The position numbers and the translations under genes were made by a program. The notes under the pieces are model-generated. The model was not told the DNA's origin, did no database searches, and worked only from the letters and a program-made list of their open reading frames with translations. A DNA stretch of 64,000 nt from Kitasatospora sp. MAA19 (lineage in GTDB: Bacteria > Actinomycetota > Actinomycetes > Streptomycetales > Streptomycetaceae): positions 1 through 64,000 of the forward strand of contig NZ_JARXYZ010000007.1 in NCBI RefSeq assembly GCF_029894125.1. Reading direction: 5' to 3'. Shown here one piece after another: positions 29,606 to 38,897 of the stretch (positions are counted from its first letter, which is position 1; every line of letters starts with the position of its first letter).

Positions 29606-30460
29606 CTACCTGCCCGGCTTCACGGCCGTGTGGACGTACCAGGCGACGTACTCGCGGACGGCGTACATCTCCACGGTGGAGCGGAGGTTGAGCCACCGCG
29701 CCGGATCGCCGAACCGCCGCAGCACCGCCCACGGCAGCCGGAAGTACGCGTGCACCGCCTCCGAGGTGGGCGTGTAGTACGCCGTCGCGTCCAGCGCCTC
29801 CTCGACCTCGAACCCGGCCTCGGCGAGCAGCTGCGGCAGGTTGCGCGCGTGGTAGACCTTCGCACCGGGGAACACCATCGCGTCCAGGTACGGTTCCAGT
29901 ACCGCCCGTGCCTGCGGGGCGAGTTCGTCCAGTGGCGCGGTGCTCATCGGGCCGAGCAGCACCAGCCGTCCGCCCGGGCGCAGCACCCGGTGGAACTCGG
30001 CCAGCGCGCGCGGCGGATCGTAGGAGTGGACGAGCGTCTCCATCGAGTACGCGCCGTCGAACGATCCCTCTTCGAAGGGGAGTCGGTGGTAGTCGCCCCA
30101 GGAGAAGACGGTCCGATCCGCCAGTGCCGCCCGGGCACTGAGCCGGCGGGCCTCGGCGAGGTGGAAGTCCAGCACGTCGACCCCGGTCACCAGCAGACCG
30201 AACCGGTCCGCCATCGCCCGCGCCACCACCCCCGCCCCGCACCCGGCGTCCAGCACCCGGGCGCCCGCCGGCAGCGCCAGTTTGCGCCCCAGCACGTCCT
30301 GCAGCTGCCGCTGCGCCCGCCACAGCCGCCACTTCGACTGCCCCGGCTCCGTCCAGCCCCAGTGCCGGGCGTTCCTGGCCACCCGGGTGTAGAACAACCG
30401 GCTCCCGGTGCGCCCGTAGACGCGGCGCAGCCCGGCGAGATCGAGTTCTTGAGCGCCCAT
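29606..30460 (-). CDS. SAM-dependent class I methyltransferase
   Basis: A 284-residue enzyme with the SAM-binding motif I VLDAGCGAG, an acidic motif II (VTGVDV) and motif RVLRPGGRLVLLGP, in the arrangement of UbiE/SMT-type methyltransferases. An N-terminal extension of about 65 residues (Trp- and Arg-rich) precedes the Rossmann core, and the C-terminal 70 residues likely form the substrate cap. The only ATG near the conserved N-terminus (30460) lacks a clear Shine-Dalgarno. It is transcribed alone, toward the small ORF. Candidate substrates are lipids or small molecules; none can be named. Confidence 0.88.
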   Translation of the reverse strand: MGAQELDLAGLRRVYGRTGSRLFYTRVARNARHWGWTEPGQSKWRLWRAQRQLQDVLGRKLALPAGARVLDAGCGAGVVARAMADRFGLLVTGVDVLDFHLAEARRLSARAALADRTVFSWGDYHRLPFEEGSFDGAYSMETLVHSYDPPRALAEFHRVLRPGGRLVLLGPMSTAPLDELAPQARAVLEPYLDAMVFPGAKVYHARNLPQLLAEAGFEVEEALDATAYYTPTSEAVHAYFRLPWAVLRRFGDPARWLNLRSTVEMYAVREYVAWYVHTAVKPGR

Positions 30461-30810
30461 GTGCCCAAAGCTAGCCCCGGACGTGGTGCTCGGACTCGCA
30501 CGCCACGCATGCGGCCCGGGGCTTGCCCCGCCGGGAGGTCTTGTGCGGTCGCACGATGAGCTGATCAGATGCCTCGCTCCTCCTGGTGAGCGGAGGTCGG
30601 CCGACGTGCCGAGGCTGCTGTGCGCCGCAACCTTGCTGCCCGCTCGGCGTCGAACCGGCCGTGAACAACAACGCCGAACCGCTTGGTGCTTGGTAATCGT
30701 GGCCGGACCGCACCCGGCCGGATTCACACCCGCAGACGTGTTCCGGTCGCTCGCAGCGCTCGCGCCGCACCCTCACCTGAGCAACCACTCCCGGGTGGCC
30801 GCCGCCGGTT
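30461..30810. other. Intergenic region without a gene
   Basis: 350 bases of somewhat lower G+C between the start of the methyltransferase and the stop of the repair ATPase. It should carry the methyltransferase promoter and the ATPase terminator. Small ORFs here have neither codon bias nor ribosome sites. It may hold gene remnants, but nothing is identifiable. Confidence 0.4.
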
Positions 30811-33800
30811 TCAACTCCGCCAGGCGCGCCGCAGCTCGGCCCAGCGGGCCGCCTGGTCCGGGGTGAGGGTGTCCCGCAGGGCGGCGAGCTTGAGGAGTTG
30901 GGCCTCGGCGTCGGCGCCGAGGGGTTGGGCCTCGGCGCGGTAGTGGTCGGTGAGGAGCGCGTCGAGTTCGGGGCGGGTGAGGGCGGGGTCGAGGCGCTGG
31001 GCGAGTTTGGACATGTTGCGGTAGGAGCCCTGGAGGAGGAACGGGGGCTCGGTGCGGGTGCGGTCGTCCTGGGCGGCGGAGGCCAGATAGGCGCGGTTGA
31101 CGGCGAGGACGGTGGTGCGCAGGTGGAGCAGCCCGGCGAGGACGGCGGTCATCCGCTCGACCTCGGCGGCGGGCCACGCGCCCGCGAGGGGGCCGCTCGG
31201 GGAGCCGGCGGCGCGGGCCAGCAGGGTGTCCAGGTCGGCGCGGTCGGCGGTGGCGAGCGGGGCCAGGTGCGGGTTGGCGGGCAGGGCGTTCTCGACGAAG
31301 CTGAGCGCGAAGAGGTCGTCGCGCCCGGCGATGACGTCGCCGAGGTTCCAGACGTCGGCGCGGTTGGCGAGCATGTCGGGCAGCCGGAAGAGGCGGCCGG
31401 ACTCGGTGTACGGGTTGGCGGCCATGACGACGGCGAAGCGCTTGCCGCGCAGGTCCCATTCGCGGGCCTCGCCGTCCCACACCCCGTCGATCCGGCGCTG
31501 GGCGTCGCAGAGCGGGATGAAGCGCTGCAGGAACTCGGGCGAGGTGTGCTGGACGTCGTCGAGGTAGAGCAGCACGTTGTTGCCCGCGTGCAGGGCGAAG
31601 TTGAGCTTCTCGACCTCGCGGCGGGCGGTGGCGTCGGGGGCCTCGGCGGGGTCGAGGGAGGTGACCCGGTGGCCGAGTGCGGGGCCGCTGACGGTGACCA
31701 GCAGCAGGCCGAGCCGTTCGGCGAGGTACTCGACCAGGGTGGTCTTGCCGTACCCGGGCGGGGAGACCAGGAGCAGCAGGCCGCTGCGGTCGACCGGTCC
31801 GCCGGTGTCGACGGTGCCGAGCTGCTTGGCGAGGTTGTCGCCGACCAGCGGCAGGTAGACCTGGTCGATGAGCCGGTTGCGGACGAAGCCGTTGAGCGGG
31901 GCCGGGCGGTACTGGTCGAGCCGTAGCCGGGTGTGCTCGGCGGCCAGCAGGTCGGCGCGCAGCCGCTGGTAGGCCCGGTATCCGGGGACTTCGGTGGCGG
32001 CGAACTCCGCCGTGCGGTCCAGGAGTTCGTCGAGCCGCAGGTCGAGTGCGCCGCCGGTGAGCCGGGGGTGGTCGCCGAGCAGTCCGGTGAGGCGGGTGGC
32101 GGCGGCGCCCTCGGCGGGTCGGCGCGGCAGGGACGGGCAGAGCAGCACGGCGGCGGCCTCGGCGAGGTCGGCCGGGTCGGCGGCGTCGGCGCTGGACTCC
32201 AGCCAGGCGCGCGCGAGTTGGCGTCGTGCGGGCAGCAGCGCGGGCTCGGCGGGCAGCGCGGCGAGGGCGTCGGTGAGCCCGGCCGACTCGGGTGCGGCGT
32301 GGAACTTGTCGAGCAGCGCGGACGCCCCCGGGGAGAGCGCGAACGCCGGCTCGGCGGCAGCGAGTTCGGCCACCAGGTACGGCCCCGCGGACGCGCCGAG
32401 CCCCGCGGACGCGCCGAGCCCCGCGGACGCGCTGAGCCCGGCGGACGCGCTGAGCCCGGCGGACCCGTCCGCCCCGGCCCCGGCGGCGAACGCCGAGACG
32501 GCCGCGCCGAGTTCGCCGGCGAAGGCGTCGAGGGCGATCAGGACGGCCGGCGCCGGGGCCGCGCCGAACGCCTGCCGGGCGAGGGCCAGCGAGCGGGCCC
32601 GGGTCCGCCAGGCCAGTCGCTGCCGCTCGTCGGCGCCGTACGCCCAGTACAGCTGCGCGGCCGCCCGGGCGGCCGCCGGGTGGCGCAACAGTCCCGCTCC
32701 GGCGTGGAGTTCGAGCAGGGCGCGGAGCAGCAGCGCCGCGTCGTGGTCGTGCACGCCGCGCTGGTAGCCCTCGTCCGGGCGCTGCTCGGCGGCGCGACGG
32801 ACGAACTCCAGCAGGTCGCCCTCGGCGCGCAGGGCGTCCAGCCCGTCCGGTTCGGCGGCCAGCAGCAGGCCTGCGGCGAGGTACTCGGCCCGGTAGAGCG
32901 CGGGGGTCTCCGAGGGCAGCGGCCGGTCCCAGTAGCGCTCGGTGGCGGCGAACGCCGGGTCGGTGACGGGGGAGCGGTAGTCGGTGCCGGTGAGGGTGAA
33001 AGCGGGGCGGCCGCGCCAGGGGACGAGGGTGAGTTCGGGCCGCTGGGTGGTGACGGCGAACAGGTGGCGGCCCAGTCGCAGGGTGCCGGGGCCGTCGCCG
33101 GCGAGTTCGGCGCGGTCGCGCAGGGACCGGTGGGCGCGGCCGCGGGCGGCGCGCAGCCGTCCGGTCAGCTCCTCGGCCCTGACCCGGTCGCCGAGCGCGG
33201 TCAACTGGGCGGCGAGATCGCGCAGTTTGACGGCGGTCGGGTCGGCGGCGAGGGCGGCGTCGATCTCGGCCGCGGTGTCGAGGGCGGTCAGCCGCCGGTG
33301 CAGGGTGTCGAGGATGCGTTCGGCGGAGGAGGCGATCCGGTCGGCGCGGCGGGCCCGTTCGTCGAGCAGCTGCTGGCGGCGGGCGGTGAGGGCGTCGTGG
33401 ATCTCGGCGCGCCGGTCGGTGAGTTGCTCGCCCAGCGCCGGGTCGGCGTCGGCGAAGCGGGTGTCCAACTGCTCGATGCGCAGCAGGAGTCGGCCGAGCT
33501 GGTCGGCGCAGGCCTCGGGGGTGTCGGCGGCGGCGAGTGCGGCGGTGGTGGCCTGGGCGAGCAGGGCGGTCTCGGCGGCGAACTCGGCGGCGGTCTCGCG
33601 GGTGCGCAGTTCGCGGCGGCGGACGGTGAGGGCGGCGCGGGCGCGGTTGAGCAGCCCGAGGACGTCGGCGAGCCGGTCCAGGATGGCGGTGCGGGTGGTG
33701 GCGTCGGCCAGGTCGAGGGTGCCGACCAGTTCCGAGACGGTCTGCAACGCCTCGCTCTGCGCGGTGAGTTCGGCGCCCAGCGGGTCGGCCTCGGCAGCGG

Positions 33801-35673
33801 TGGCGAGGGCGGCGCAGCGGTCGGCGAGTTCGCCGGCGCGCCGCCGGTGCGGGGCGAAGGCCTCGGGTTCGGCGAGCTGGCCGACGGCGCGGACGGCGGC
33901 CTCGGCCAGGCCTTCGGCGAGGTGGGCGGCGAGCGCGTCGATCCGGGCGGGGTCGGCGCGCGGCAGGTCGCGCAGTGCCTCGACCCGGCCCTGGGCGCGG
34001 CGCAGTCCGGCGAGCCGGTCGACCCACTCGGCGGCGTCGGCGAGGGTCTCGCCGCGGGCGGTGCGCAGCAGGCCCTCGACGTGGTCGGCGGTCTGTTCGG
34101 TCTGCCGGGCGGCGTGCGCGGTGAGTTCGGCGACGGCCTCGTACTCGGCGATGACCTGCCGGGCGGTGTCGCGGATCTCGGCGAGCGGCGCGGCGAGGTC
34201 TCCGAGGCCGGGCTGGCCGAGCCAGTGGCGCCGGTCGGTGGTGCGGGTGCAGGCGGCGAGGACGGCCTGGTGGCCGGCCGGGGTGTCGGCGCCGGCGGCG
34301 GCCAGTCGGGCCAGGGCGAGGCAGTCGGCGAGGCCGCGGACCAGGTCGGCGTTGCCGATCCGGGCGAGCGGGCCGGTGCCGGGCGGCTGCGCGGCGGCGT
34401 ACCGCTCGCTGGTGAACGGGGTCTGCCACAGCTGGACGGGGTGCAGTCGGGTGGGCCCGTCCTCGGTCGGGCGGAGGGCGACGAGGGTGCCGTCGGCGAG
34501 CAGCGCGTAGCCCTGGCAGGGCAGCGGCGCGGCGGCCTCCTGGCGCACGCTGTTGTACGGCTGGAGCAGGGTGCGGCCGTCGGCGGGGGAGCGGAACTCG
34601 TAGAGCACGTCCTCGCCGTTGGGCGAGACGAGGGTGCGCTCGTAGGCCAGGCCGTCCACCGGCTGGTCGAAGGTGCGTACGGTGCCGTCGGCGAGGTGGC
34701 AGCCGCCGGGGAAGGCCACGCCCTGGTCGGCGGGCAGCCGCAGGCAGGCCTGGCCGAGCGCGTCGATCCGGGTGATCCGGCCGGTGGGCAGGTGGCAGAC
34801 CAGGTGCCGGACGGTCTCCTCCTGGTACGGCCGCACGCGCACCAGCAGCAGGGTGCCGAGCCGGGTGTGGGCGATCTGCGCGTCGGCGAGGGTCTGCAGG
34901 GCCTCGGCGAGCGGCTCGTGGTGCAGCTCCCGGCCGTCGGCGGCGGCGATGGTCAACCGGCCGCCGTCGACGCCGAGCCGGAGTTCGCCCCCGAGGTCGG
35001 CGCGCGGCGGGCTGCCGGGGGCGGCGGGCAGCTGGTCGTCCCGGGTGAGGGCGGTCCAGGCGAGCTGCTGGCCGTCGGCGGGGGTGTGGTCGCGTTCGCC
35101 GCGCCCGTCCTGGTAGGCGGGCTGTTCGGCGTGTTCGTCGTCGGAGAGGCGCCAGCGCAGCACCCGGACGTCGGCGGCGGCCGGGCCGGTGCGGAAGACG
35201 GCGAGCAGGCGGCCGCCGACGGGGCGTAGCCGCTCCAGCCGGGCGTCCCGGAAGTAGCGGTGCAGGTCGGTGAGGTCCTGGCGCAGGCGCGGGTCGTCCA
35301 GCAGGCTGCCCTCGGCGGGGGCGGGGGAGAGGTCGGGGTGGTGGACGCCGAGGACGTCCCCGAGCAGCCCGGCGCCCCCGTCGGAGAAGGCGCCGGACGA
35401 CGACGCCGCATCGGCGGCCTCGGGGGCGGTGCCGGGGCGGACGCCGAGCAGCAACAGTCCGCCGGCGGCGGTGAGGTCCTGCGGGAGGCAGGCCCGGTCG
35501 GTGGTGAGCCGGCCGGTGCCGGTGAGCCGCAGCTCCCCGGCGCCGAACTCCTCGACCCGTCGGGCGTTCAACGCCCGCGCGCGTTCGGCGAGTTCGGCGG
35601 CGGACCGGGCGAGCCGGTCGCGCAGGACCTCGTAGGTGCCGGCGTCGAGCCGGGCGTCGAGGGCGTCCACCAC
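30811..35673 (-). CDS. Large AAA-type DNA repair ATPase
   Basis: A 1,620-residue protein of the actinobacterial DNA repair ATPase type. The N-terminal 550 residues look like beta-rich repeats; 550-1000 are Ala/Arg/Glu-rich and probably coiled coil; the AAA ATPase lies near 1280-1560 with Walker A PPGYGKTT (Lys1310) and Walker B LLYLDD (Asp1372-1373). The GTG start at 35673 has GAGGA 6 bases upstream. Near residues 1074-1100 it carries four six-residue Ala-Gly-Leu-Ser/Gly-Ala-Ser units encoded by an 18-bp tandem repeat. It lies 126 bases downstream of the flotillin gene, so it may share a transcript if the intervening hairpin is leaky. The biochemical role is unproven. Confidence 0.85.
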   Translation of the reverse strand: MVDALDARLDAGTYEVLRDRLARSAAELAERARALNARRVEEFGAGELRLTGTGRLTTDRACLPQDLTAAGGLLLLGVRPGTAPEAADAASSSGAFSDGGAGLLGDVLGVHHPDLSPAPAEGSLLDDPRLRQDLTDLHRYFRDARLERLRPVGGRLLAVFRTGPAAADVRVLRWRLSDDEHAEQPAYQDGRGERDHTPADGQQLAWTALTRDDQLPAAPGSPPRADLGGELRLGVDGGRLTIAAADGRELHHEPLAEALQTLADAQIAHTRLGTLLLVRVRPYQEETVRHLVCHLPTGRITRIDALGQACLRLPADQGVAFPGGCHLADGTVRTFDQPVDGLAYERTLVSPNGEDVLYEFRSPADGRTLLQPYNSVRQEAAAPLPCQGYALLADGTLVALRPTEDGPTRLHPVQLWQTPFTSERYAAAQPPGTGPLARIGNADLVRGLADCLALARLAAAGADTPAGHQAVLAACTRTTDRRHWLGQPGLGDLAAPLAEIRDTARQVIAEYEAVAELTAHAARQTEQTADHVEGLLRTARGETLADAAEWVDRLAGLRRAQGRVEALRDLPRADPARIDALAAHLAEGLAEAAVRAVGQLAEPEAFAPHRRRAGELADRCAALATAAEADPLGAELTAQSEALQTVSELVGTLDLADATTRTAILDRLADVLGLLNRARAALTVRRRELRTRETAAEFAAETALLAQATTAALAAADTPEACADQLGRLLLRIEQLDTRFADADPALGEQLTDRRAEIHDALTARRQQLLDERARRADRIASSAERILDTLHRRLTALDTAAEIDAALAADPTAVKLRDLAAQLTALGDRVRAEELTGRLRAARGRAHRSLRDRAELAGDGPGTLRLGRHLFAVTTQRPELTLVPWRGRPAFTLTGTDYRSPVTDPAFAATERYWDRPLPSETPALYRAEYLAAGLLLAAEPDGLDALRAEGDLLEFVRRAAEQRPDEGYQRGVHDHDAALLLRALLELHAGAGLLRHPAAARAAAQLYWAYGADERQRLAWRTRARSLALARQAFGAAPAPAVLIALDAFAGELGAAVSAFAAGAGADGSAGLSASAGLSASAGLGASAGLGASAGPYLVAELAAAEPAFALSPGASALLDKFHAAPESAGLTDALAALPAEPALLPARRQLARAWLESSADAADPADLAEAAAVLLCPSLPRRPAEGAAATRLTGLLGDHPRLTGGALDLRLDELLDRTAEFAATEVPGYRAYQRLRADLLAAEHTRLRLDQYRPAPLNGFVRNRLIDQVYLPLVGDNLAKQLGTVDTGGPVDRSGLLLLVSPPGYGKTTLVEYLAERLGLLLVTVSGPALGHRVTSLDPAEAPDATARREVEKLNFALHAGNNVLLYLDDVQHTSPEFLQRFIPLCDAQRRIDGVWDGEAREWDLRGKRFAVVMAANPYTESGRLFRLPDMLANRADVWNLGDVIAGRDDLFALSFVENALPANPHLAPLATADRADLDTLLARAAGSPSGPLAGAWPAAEVERMTAVLAGLLHLRTTVLAVNRAYLASAAQDDRTRTEPPFLLQGSYRNMSKLAQRLDPALTRPELDALLTDHYRAEAQPLGADAEAQLLKLAALRDTLTPDQAARWAELRRAWRS
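32383..32463. repeat. 18-bp in-frame tandem repeat
   Basis: Four units at 32383-32400, 32401-32418, 32419-32436 and 32437-32454, plus half a fifth. Unit form is CCCCGCGGACGCGCCGAG, with at most two substitutions. It encodes Ala-Gly-Leu-Ser-Ala-Ser-like units inside the repair ATPase. A probable variable-number locus. Confidence 0.85.
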
Positions 35674-35695
35674 GTCAGTTCCTCGGGGTGATCGG

Positions 35696-35773
35696 GCGAT
35701 CGGGTACTCAGGCGGGCGATCGGGTGCTCAGGCAGGTGACCGGGTACTCGGGCAGACGATCGGGTGCCCGGGC
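35696..35773. repeat. 20-bp intergenic tandem repeat
   Basis: Four imperfect units starting at 35696, 35716, 35736 and 35756, of the form GCGATCGGGTACTCAGGCGG. The last unit doubles as the arm of the flotillin terminator. It fills the space between the flotillin and the repair ATPase genes. Confidence 0.8.
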
Positions 35774-35794
35774 CGTCGGAAGCCCGGGCACCCG
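35761..35794 (-). terminator. Hairpin after the flotillin gene
   Basis: A perfect 13-bp stem (35761-35773 with 35782-35794) with 8-base loop, directly beyond the flotillin stop codon on the minus strand. It should reduce read-through into the repair ATPase gene. Confidence 0.7.
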
Positions 35795-35799
35795 GCCGG

Positions 35800-37818
35800 T
35801 CACCTGGAGCCGTTGGCCGAGGCCAGCGCCCCGATCGGCGTCTCGGCGATGCCCAACTTCTTGGCCGAGGCGAGCAGTTGACGCAGCTGGCCGGCCTGCT
35901 CGCCGCCCCCGGAGCCGATCATCCGCATCAGCAGCGCGGACACCGTCAGGTTCTGCACGTCCGCCGTGGACACCGAGGACAGCACCTTGGTCAGGTCCTC
36001 GGTGAAGCTGGCGCTGCCGTCCAGCCAGGGGCCGGCCAGGGCCTGGGCGGTCTGCGAGTGGCCGACGAAGGCGTCCACGCTCTTGGCCGCCGTCACCGAC
36101 TGCACCAGGCGGTCGAAGAACACCCCGTCGCCGCCGACGATGTCGATCTTCGCCTTCTCCAGCCCCGCCGCGACCAGCGCGGCCTGCGCCTCGGCGATCT
36201 GCCGCTGGGTGTCCAGCCCGGCCAGCCGGACGTCCTTCTCGGCGGCCAGCCGCAGCCGGTACTCCTCGTGCCCGCGCGAGGCCTCGTCCAGCTTCGCCAT
36301 CGCCGCGGCCTTCTCGGTGAGGCCCTCGGCCTCCGCCTTCAGTCTGGCGCCGACCTCCAGCGCGGCGGCCTTCGCCTTCTCGGCCTGGACGGCGGCCTCG
36401 GCGCGGCCGACCTTCTCCACCGCCGCGGCCTCCTGCTCGCGCACCTGCACCTGGGCCAGCCCCTCGGCGGCGGCCTCCGCCCGGATGCCCTCGGCCATCC
36501 GGATCTTGGCAGCCGCGTCGAGCTCGGCGGCCTGCTGCCGGGCCTCGGCCAGCACCAGCGACTCGCGGGCCTTGTGCGAGGCGGCCGTCTCGGCGGCCTC
36601 GGCGGCCTTGATGTCCTTGACGAGCTTCTCCTGCGCCTCCGCCTCGGCCTGGATGATCACCGCGCGCCGGGTGCGCTCGGCGTCCTCGGTGGCGCGCAGC
36701 GTCTTGACGGCCTCCTCCTGCTCGGCGACGGTCCGCTCCACCGCGACCCGTTCGCGGACCACGTCGGCGACCTCCCGCCGGCGGGACTCGACCTCCTTCT
36801 GCTTGGCCATCGAGGCGAGTTCGGTCTCCCGGTCGCGCCCGATCACCTCCAGCAGGCGGTCCTTCTCGATCCGCTCGTTCTCCACCGCGATCACCCGCTC
36901 GCGGTTCTTCTGCGCCACCGCGACCTCGCGGGCCTGGTTCTCCCGCTGCACGCCGAGCAGTTCCTCGGTGCGCAGGAAGGCGGTCTGGGCGTTCAGCCGC
37001 TCCTCCTCCTGCACCCGGGCGATCACCGCGTCCTCCTTGGCCCGCAGGGTCTCGATCTCGCGGCGCTGGCGGATCTCGGCGTCGGCCTGGCGGCGTTGGA
37101 GCTCCAGGACGGTCTCCCGGGCGTCCACGTTCTGCCGGGTGATCTCCTTCTCCTCGGTGCGCTGGTACTCGTTGGTGCGCACGTGCTCGATCGCGGTCAG
37201 CTCGGTGATCTTGCGGATGCCCTGGGCGTCCAGGATGTTGTCGGAGTCCAGCTGGTTCATCGGGGTCTGTTCGAGGTGGTCGATGGCCGCGTCCTCAAGG
37301 GTGTAGCCGTTGAGGTCGGTGCCGATCACCGCGATGATCTGGTCCCGGAACTCGTGCCGGTGCGTGTAGAGGTCGGTGAAGTCGAGCTGCTTGCCGACGG
37401 TCTTCAGCGCCTCGGCGAACTTGGCCGCGAAGAAGTCCTGGATCGCGGACGGGTCGCTGGCCCGGGCGGTGCCGATGGCCTGCGCGACCTTGATGACGTC
37501 CTCGACGGTCTTGTTCACCCGCACGAAGAAGGAGATCCGGATGTCCGCCCGGATGTTGTCCCGGCAGATCAGCCCGTCCCGGCCGGCGCGGTGGATCTCC
37601 ACCGTCTTCACCGAGATGTCCATCAACTCGGCCTTGTGCAGCACCGGGAGGACGATCGTGCCGGTGAAGGTGACGTCCACCTTCTTGGTGCGGGAGACGA
37701 TCAGCGCCTTGCCCTGCTCGACCTTCTGGAACAGGCGGCCCACGAACAGCAGCATGGCGAGCACGATGAGCAGCACGACGGCGACGAGCACGCCGAAACC
37801 CACGGCGATGGTGTCCAT
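35800..37818 (-). CDS. Flotillin/SPFH-domain protein (YqiK-like)
   Basis: A 672-residue membrane-anchored protein. One N-terminal hydrophobic helix (about 4-28) is followed by the SPFH/band-7 domain (about 35-190). A very long Ala/Glu/Lys/Arg coiled coil (about 190-560) comes next, with a small Gly-rich C-terminal domain. This is the flotillin architecture that marks lipid-ordered membrane patches and scaffolds complexes. The ATG at 37818 is preferred over a GTG one codon earlier because AAGGA is then 7 bases upstream. It lies 168 bases after the OB-fold membrane protein gene, matching the YqiJ-YqiK pairing of E. coli. Confidence 0.92.
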   Translation of the reverse strand: MDTIAVGFGVLVAVVLLIVLAMLLFVGRLFQKVEQGKALIVSRTKKVDVTFTGTIVLPVLHKAELMDISVKTVEIHRAGRDGLICRDNIRADIRISFFVRVNKTVEDVIKVAQAIGTARASDPSAIQDFFAAKFAEALKTVGKQLDFTDLYTHRHEFRDQIIAVIGTDLNGYTLEDAAIDHLEQTPMNQLDSDNILDAQGIRKITELTAIEHVRTNEYQRTEEKEITRQNVDARETVLELQRRQADAEIRQRREIETLRAKEDAVIARVQEEERLNAQTAFLRTEELLGVQRENQAREVAVAQKNRERVIAVENERIEKDRLLEVIGRDRETELASMAKQKEVESRRREVADVVRERVAVERTVAEQEEAVKTLRATEDAERTRRAVIIQAEAEAQEKLVKDIKAAEAAETAASHKARESLVLAEARQQAAELDAAAKIRMAEGIRAEAAAEGLAQVQVREQEAAAVEKVGRAEAAVQAEKAKAAALEVGARLKAEAEGLTEKAAAMAKLDEASRGHEEYRLRLAAEKDVRLAGLDTQRQIAEAQAALVAAGLEKAKIDIVGGDGVFFDRLVQSVTAAKSVDAFVGHSQTAQALAGPWLDGSASFTEDLTKVLSSVSTADVQNLTVSALLMRMIGSGGGEQAGQLRQLLASAKKLGIAETPIGALASANGSR

Positions 37819-37874
37819 CACGGAGTCCTTTGACGAGACGGTGCGAAGGTGAGCGGAAGGGGTCGACGCCCGGG

Positions 37875-37985
37875 GGCGCCAGGTGTCCGGTGGCGCCAGG
37901 TGCCCGGGGACGCGGCGGCCGGGGGACGTCGGGACGTCGGGCGTCAGCGGACGCGGGGGTGTCCAGGGACGTCAGGTGTGGGGGC
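37875..37985. repeat. Degenerate intergenic repeats
   Basis: A 17-bp tandem pair (GGCGCCAGGTG core, 37875-37891 and 37892-37908) is followed by GACGTCGG/GGCGTCAG-like units up to the stop of the OB-fold protein gene. Function unknown. Confidence 0.5.
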
Positions 37986-37986
37986 G

Positions 37987-38742
37987 TCAGGTGCCAGGTA
38001 ACGCCGCCGGGTCGAACGGCGCCACCAGGAAGTGCTCGCCGTCGGCGTCGTAGTCGAAGATCAGGGCGGTGCGGCCGGCCGCCAGCCCGGGCTCGTCGGT
38101 GAGCGTGCGGACCTGGACGGTCGCGGTGGAGCCGTCCTCGGCGGTGACCTCCGCCTGCCCGAAGTCGGCCGTCACCCGGCCGGTCCGGATCACGCAGACG
38201 CGGCCGACGAAGTCCCCCCGGGTCGCCGGGCGGTCCTCGGGGAACAGCCGGGACAGCGGGCGGACCAGCAACCGGGTGCCCGCCCAGGAAGCGACCAGCG
38301 CGACGGCGAACACGCCGCCGCGCGCCGGTGCCCCCGAGGTGAGGACGGTGCCGGCCAGGCTGACGAACCAGGCGATCGCGACCAGCAGCGACACCGCCAC
38401 CGTCACGGGCACCCCGCCCAGCCCCAGCGCGCCCAGCACGCCCCCGTGGTGGTGGGTGTCGTGGTCGCCGGTGGCGTGTCCCCCGTGGCCCGCGTGCCCC
38501 CCGGCACCGTGCCCCACGTCACCTGCATGACCGACCTGGCCGCCGTGCCCGACGTGGCCCGGGTGGCCCACCTGCCCCACGTGCCCGACGTGGCCCGCAT
38601 GGCCGACGCCGTGCCCCCCGTGCAGGGCGTCGAACCCGAGGCCACCGAGCAGCATCAGCAGCCAGTACCCGACGACCACCACCAGCGCGAAGCTGAACAG
38701 CGCCGTCGGAAAAGCCAACGCGGCCGCGACGAATCCCCCCAT
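37987..38742 (-). CDS. OB-fold membrane protein (YqiJ/NfeD-like) with His-rich loop
   Basis: A 251-residue protein. Two N-terminal hydrophobic stretches (about 5-30) are followed at about 35-95 by a loop of mostly His, Gly, Val and Ala in units such as VGHAGHVGHVGQ, with roughly twenty histidines. Further transmembrane helices (about 105-150) and a C-terminal soluble beta domain (GDFVGRVCVIRTG onward) fit a YqiJ/NfeD OB fold. NfeD-type proteins partner flotillins, and the flotillin gene follows directly. The ATG at 38742 is chosen; longer in-frame starts are possible. The His-rich loop would be extracytoplasmic or cytoplasmic depending on topology and suggests metal binding; it is not a standard part of the family as I know it. 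Confidence 0.82.
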   Translation of the reverse strand: MGGFVAAALAFPTALFSFALVVVVGYWLLMLLGGLGFDALHGGHGVGHAGHVGHVGQVGHPGHVGHGGQVGHAGDVGHGAGGHAGHGGHATGDHDTHHHGGVLGALGLGGVPVTVAVSLLVAIAWFVSLAGTVLTSGAPARGGVFAVALVASWAGTRLLVRPLSRLFPEDRPATRGDFVGRVCVIRTGRVTADFGQAEVTAEDGSTATVQVRTLTDEPGLAAGRTALIFDYDADGEHFLVAPFDPAALPGT

Positions 38743-38897
38743 CCCGGCCACGCTCCCCCGCTTTTCCCACGGCGCCGCACTTCGGCGCCACGGAGATCGT
38801 GACAGCGCGGGGGCCGTCCGCACATTGCCAGGATCCGGCAATCTTTACGGCCCTTTGACACCCTGGTACGCACCGGCCGGGGGCGCTCGGCCACCGC

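Noticed and set aside
30471..30788. Small minus-strand gene in the intergenic gap
   Set aside because: No ribosome site, codon use unlike neighbours and no recognisable pattern.
30773..34429. Alternative minus frame in the repair ATPase region (1,218 codons)
   Set aside because: Almost pure Arg/Pro/Ala. The correct frame carries Walker motifs.
31933..35229. Plus-strand frame of 1,098 codons opposite the repair ATPase
   Set aside because: Gly/Glu/Val low complexity, no start with a ribosome site, antisense to a motif-bearing gene.
35696..35773. CRISPR-like array
   Set aside because: Units are contiguous 20-bp tandem copies without spacers and with drifting sequence.
38455..38640. Non-coding minisatellite
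   Set aside because: The repetitive DNA is in frame in the OB-fold membrane protein and encodes its His/Gly loop.
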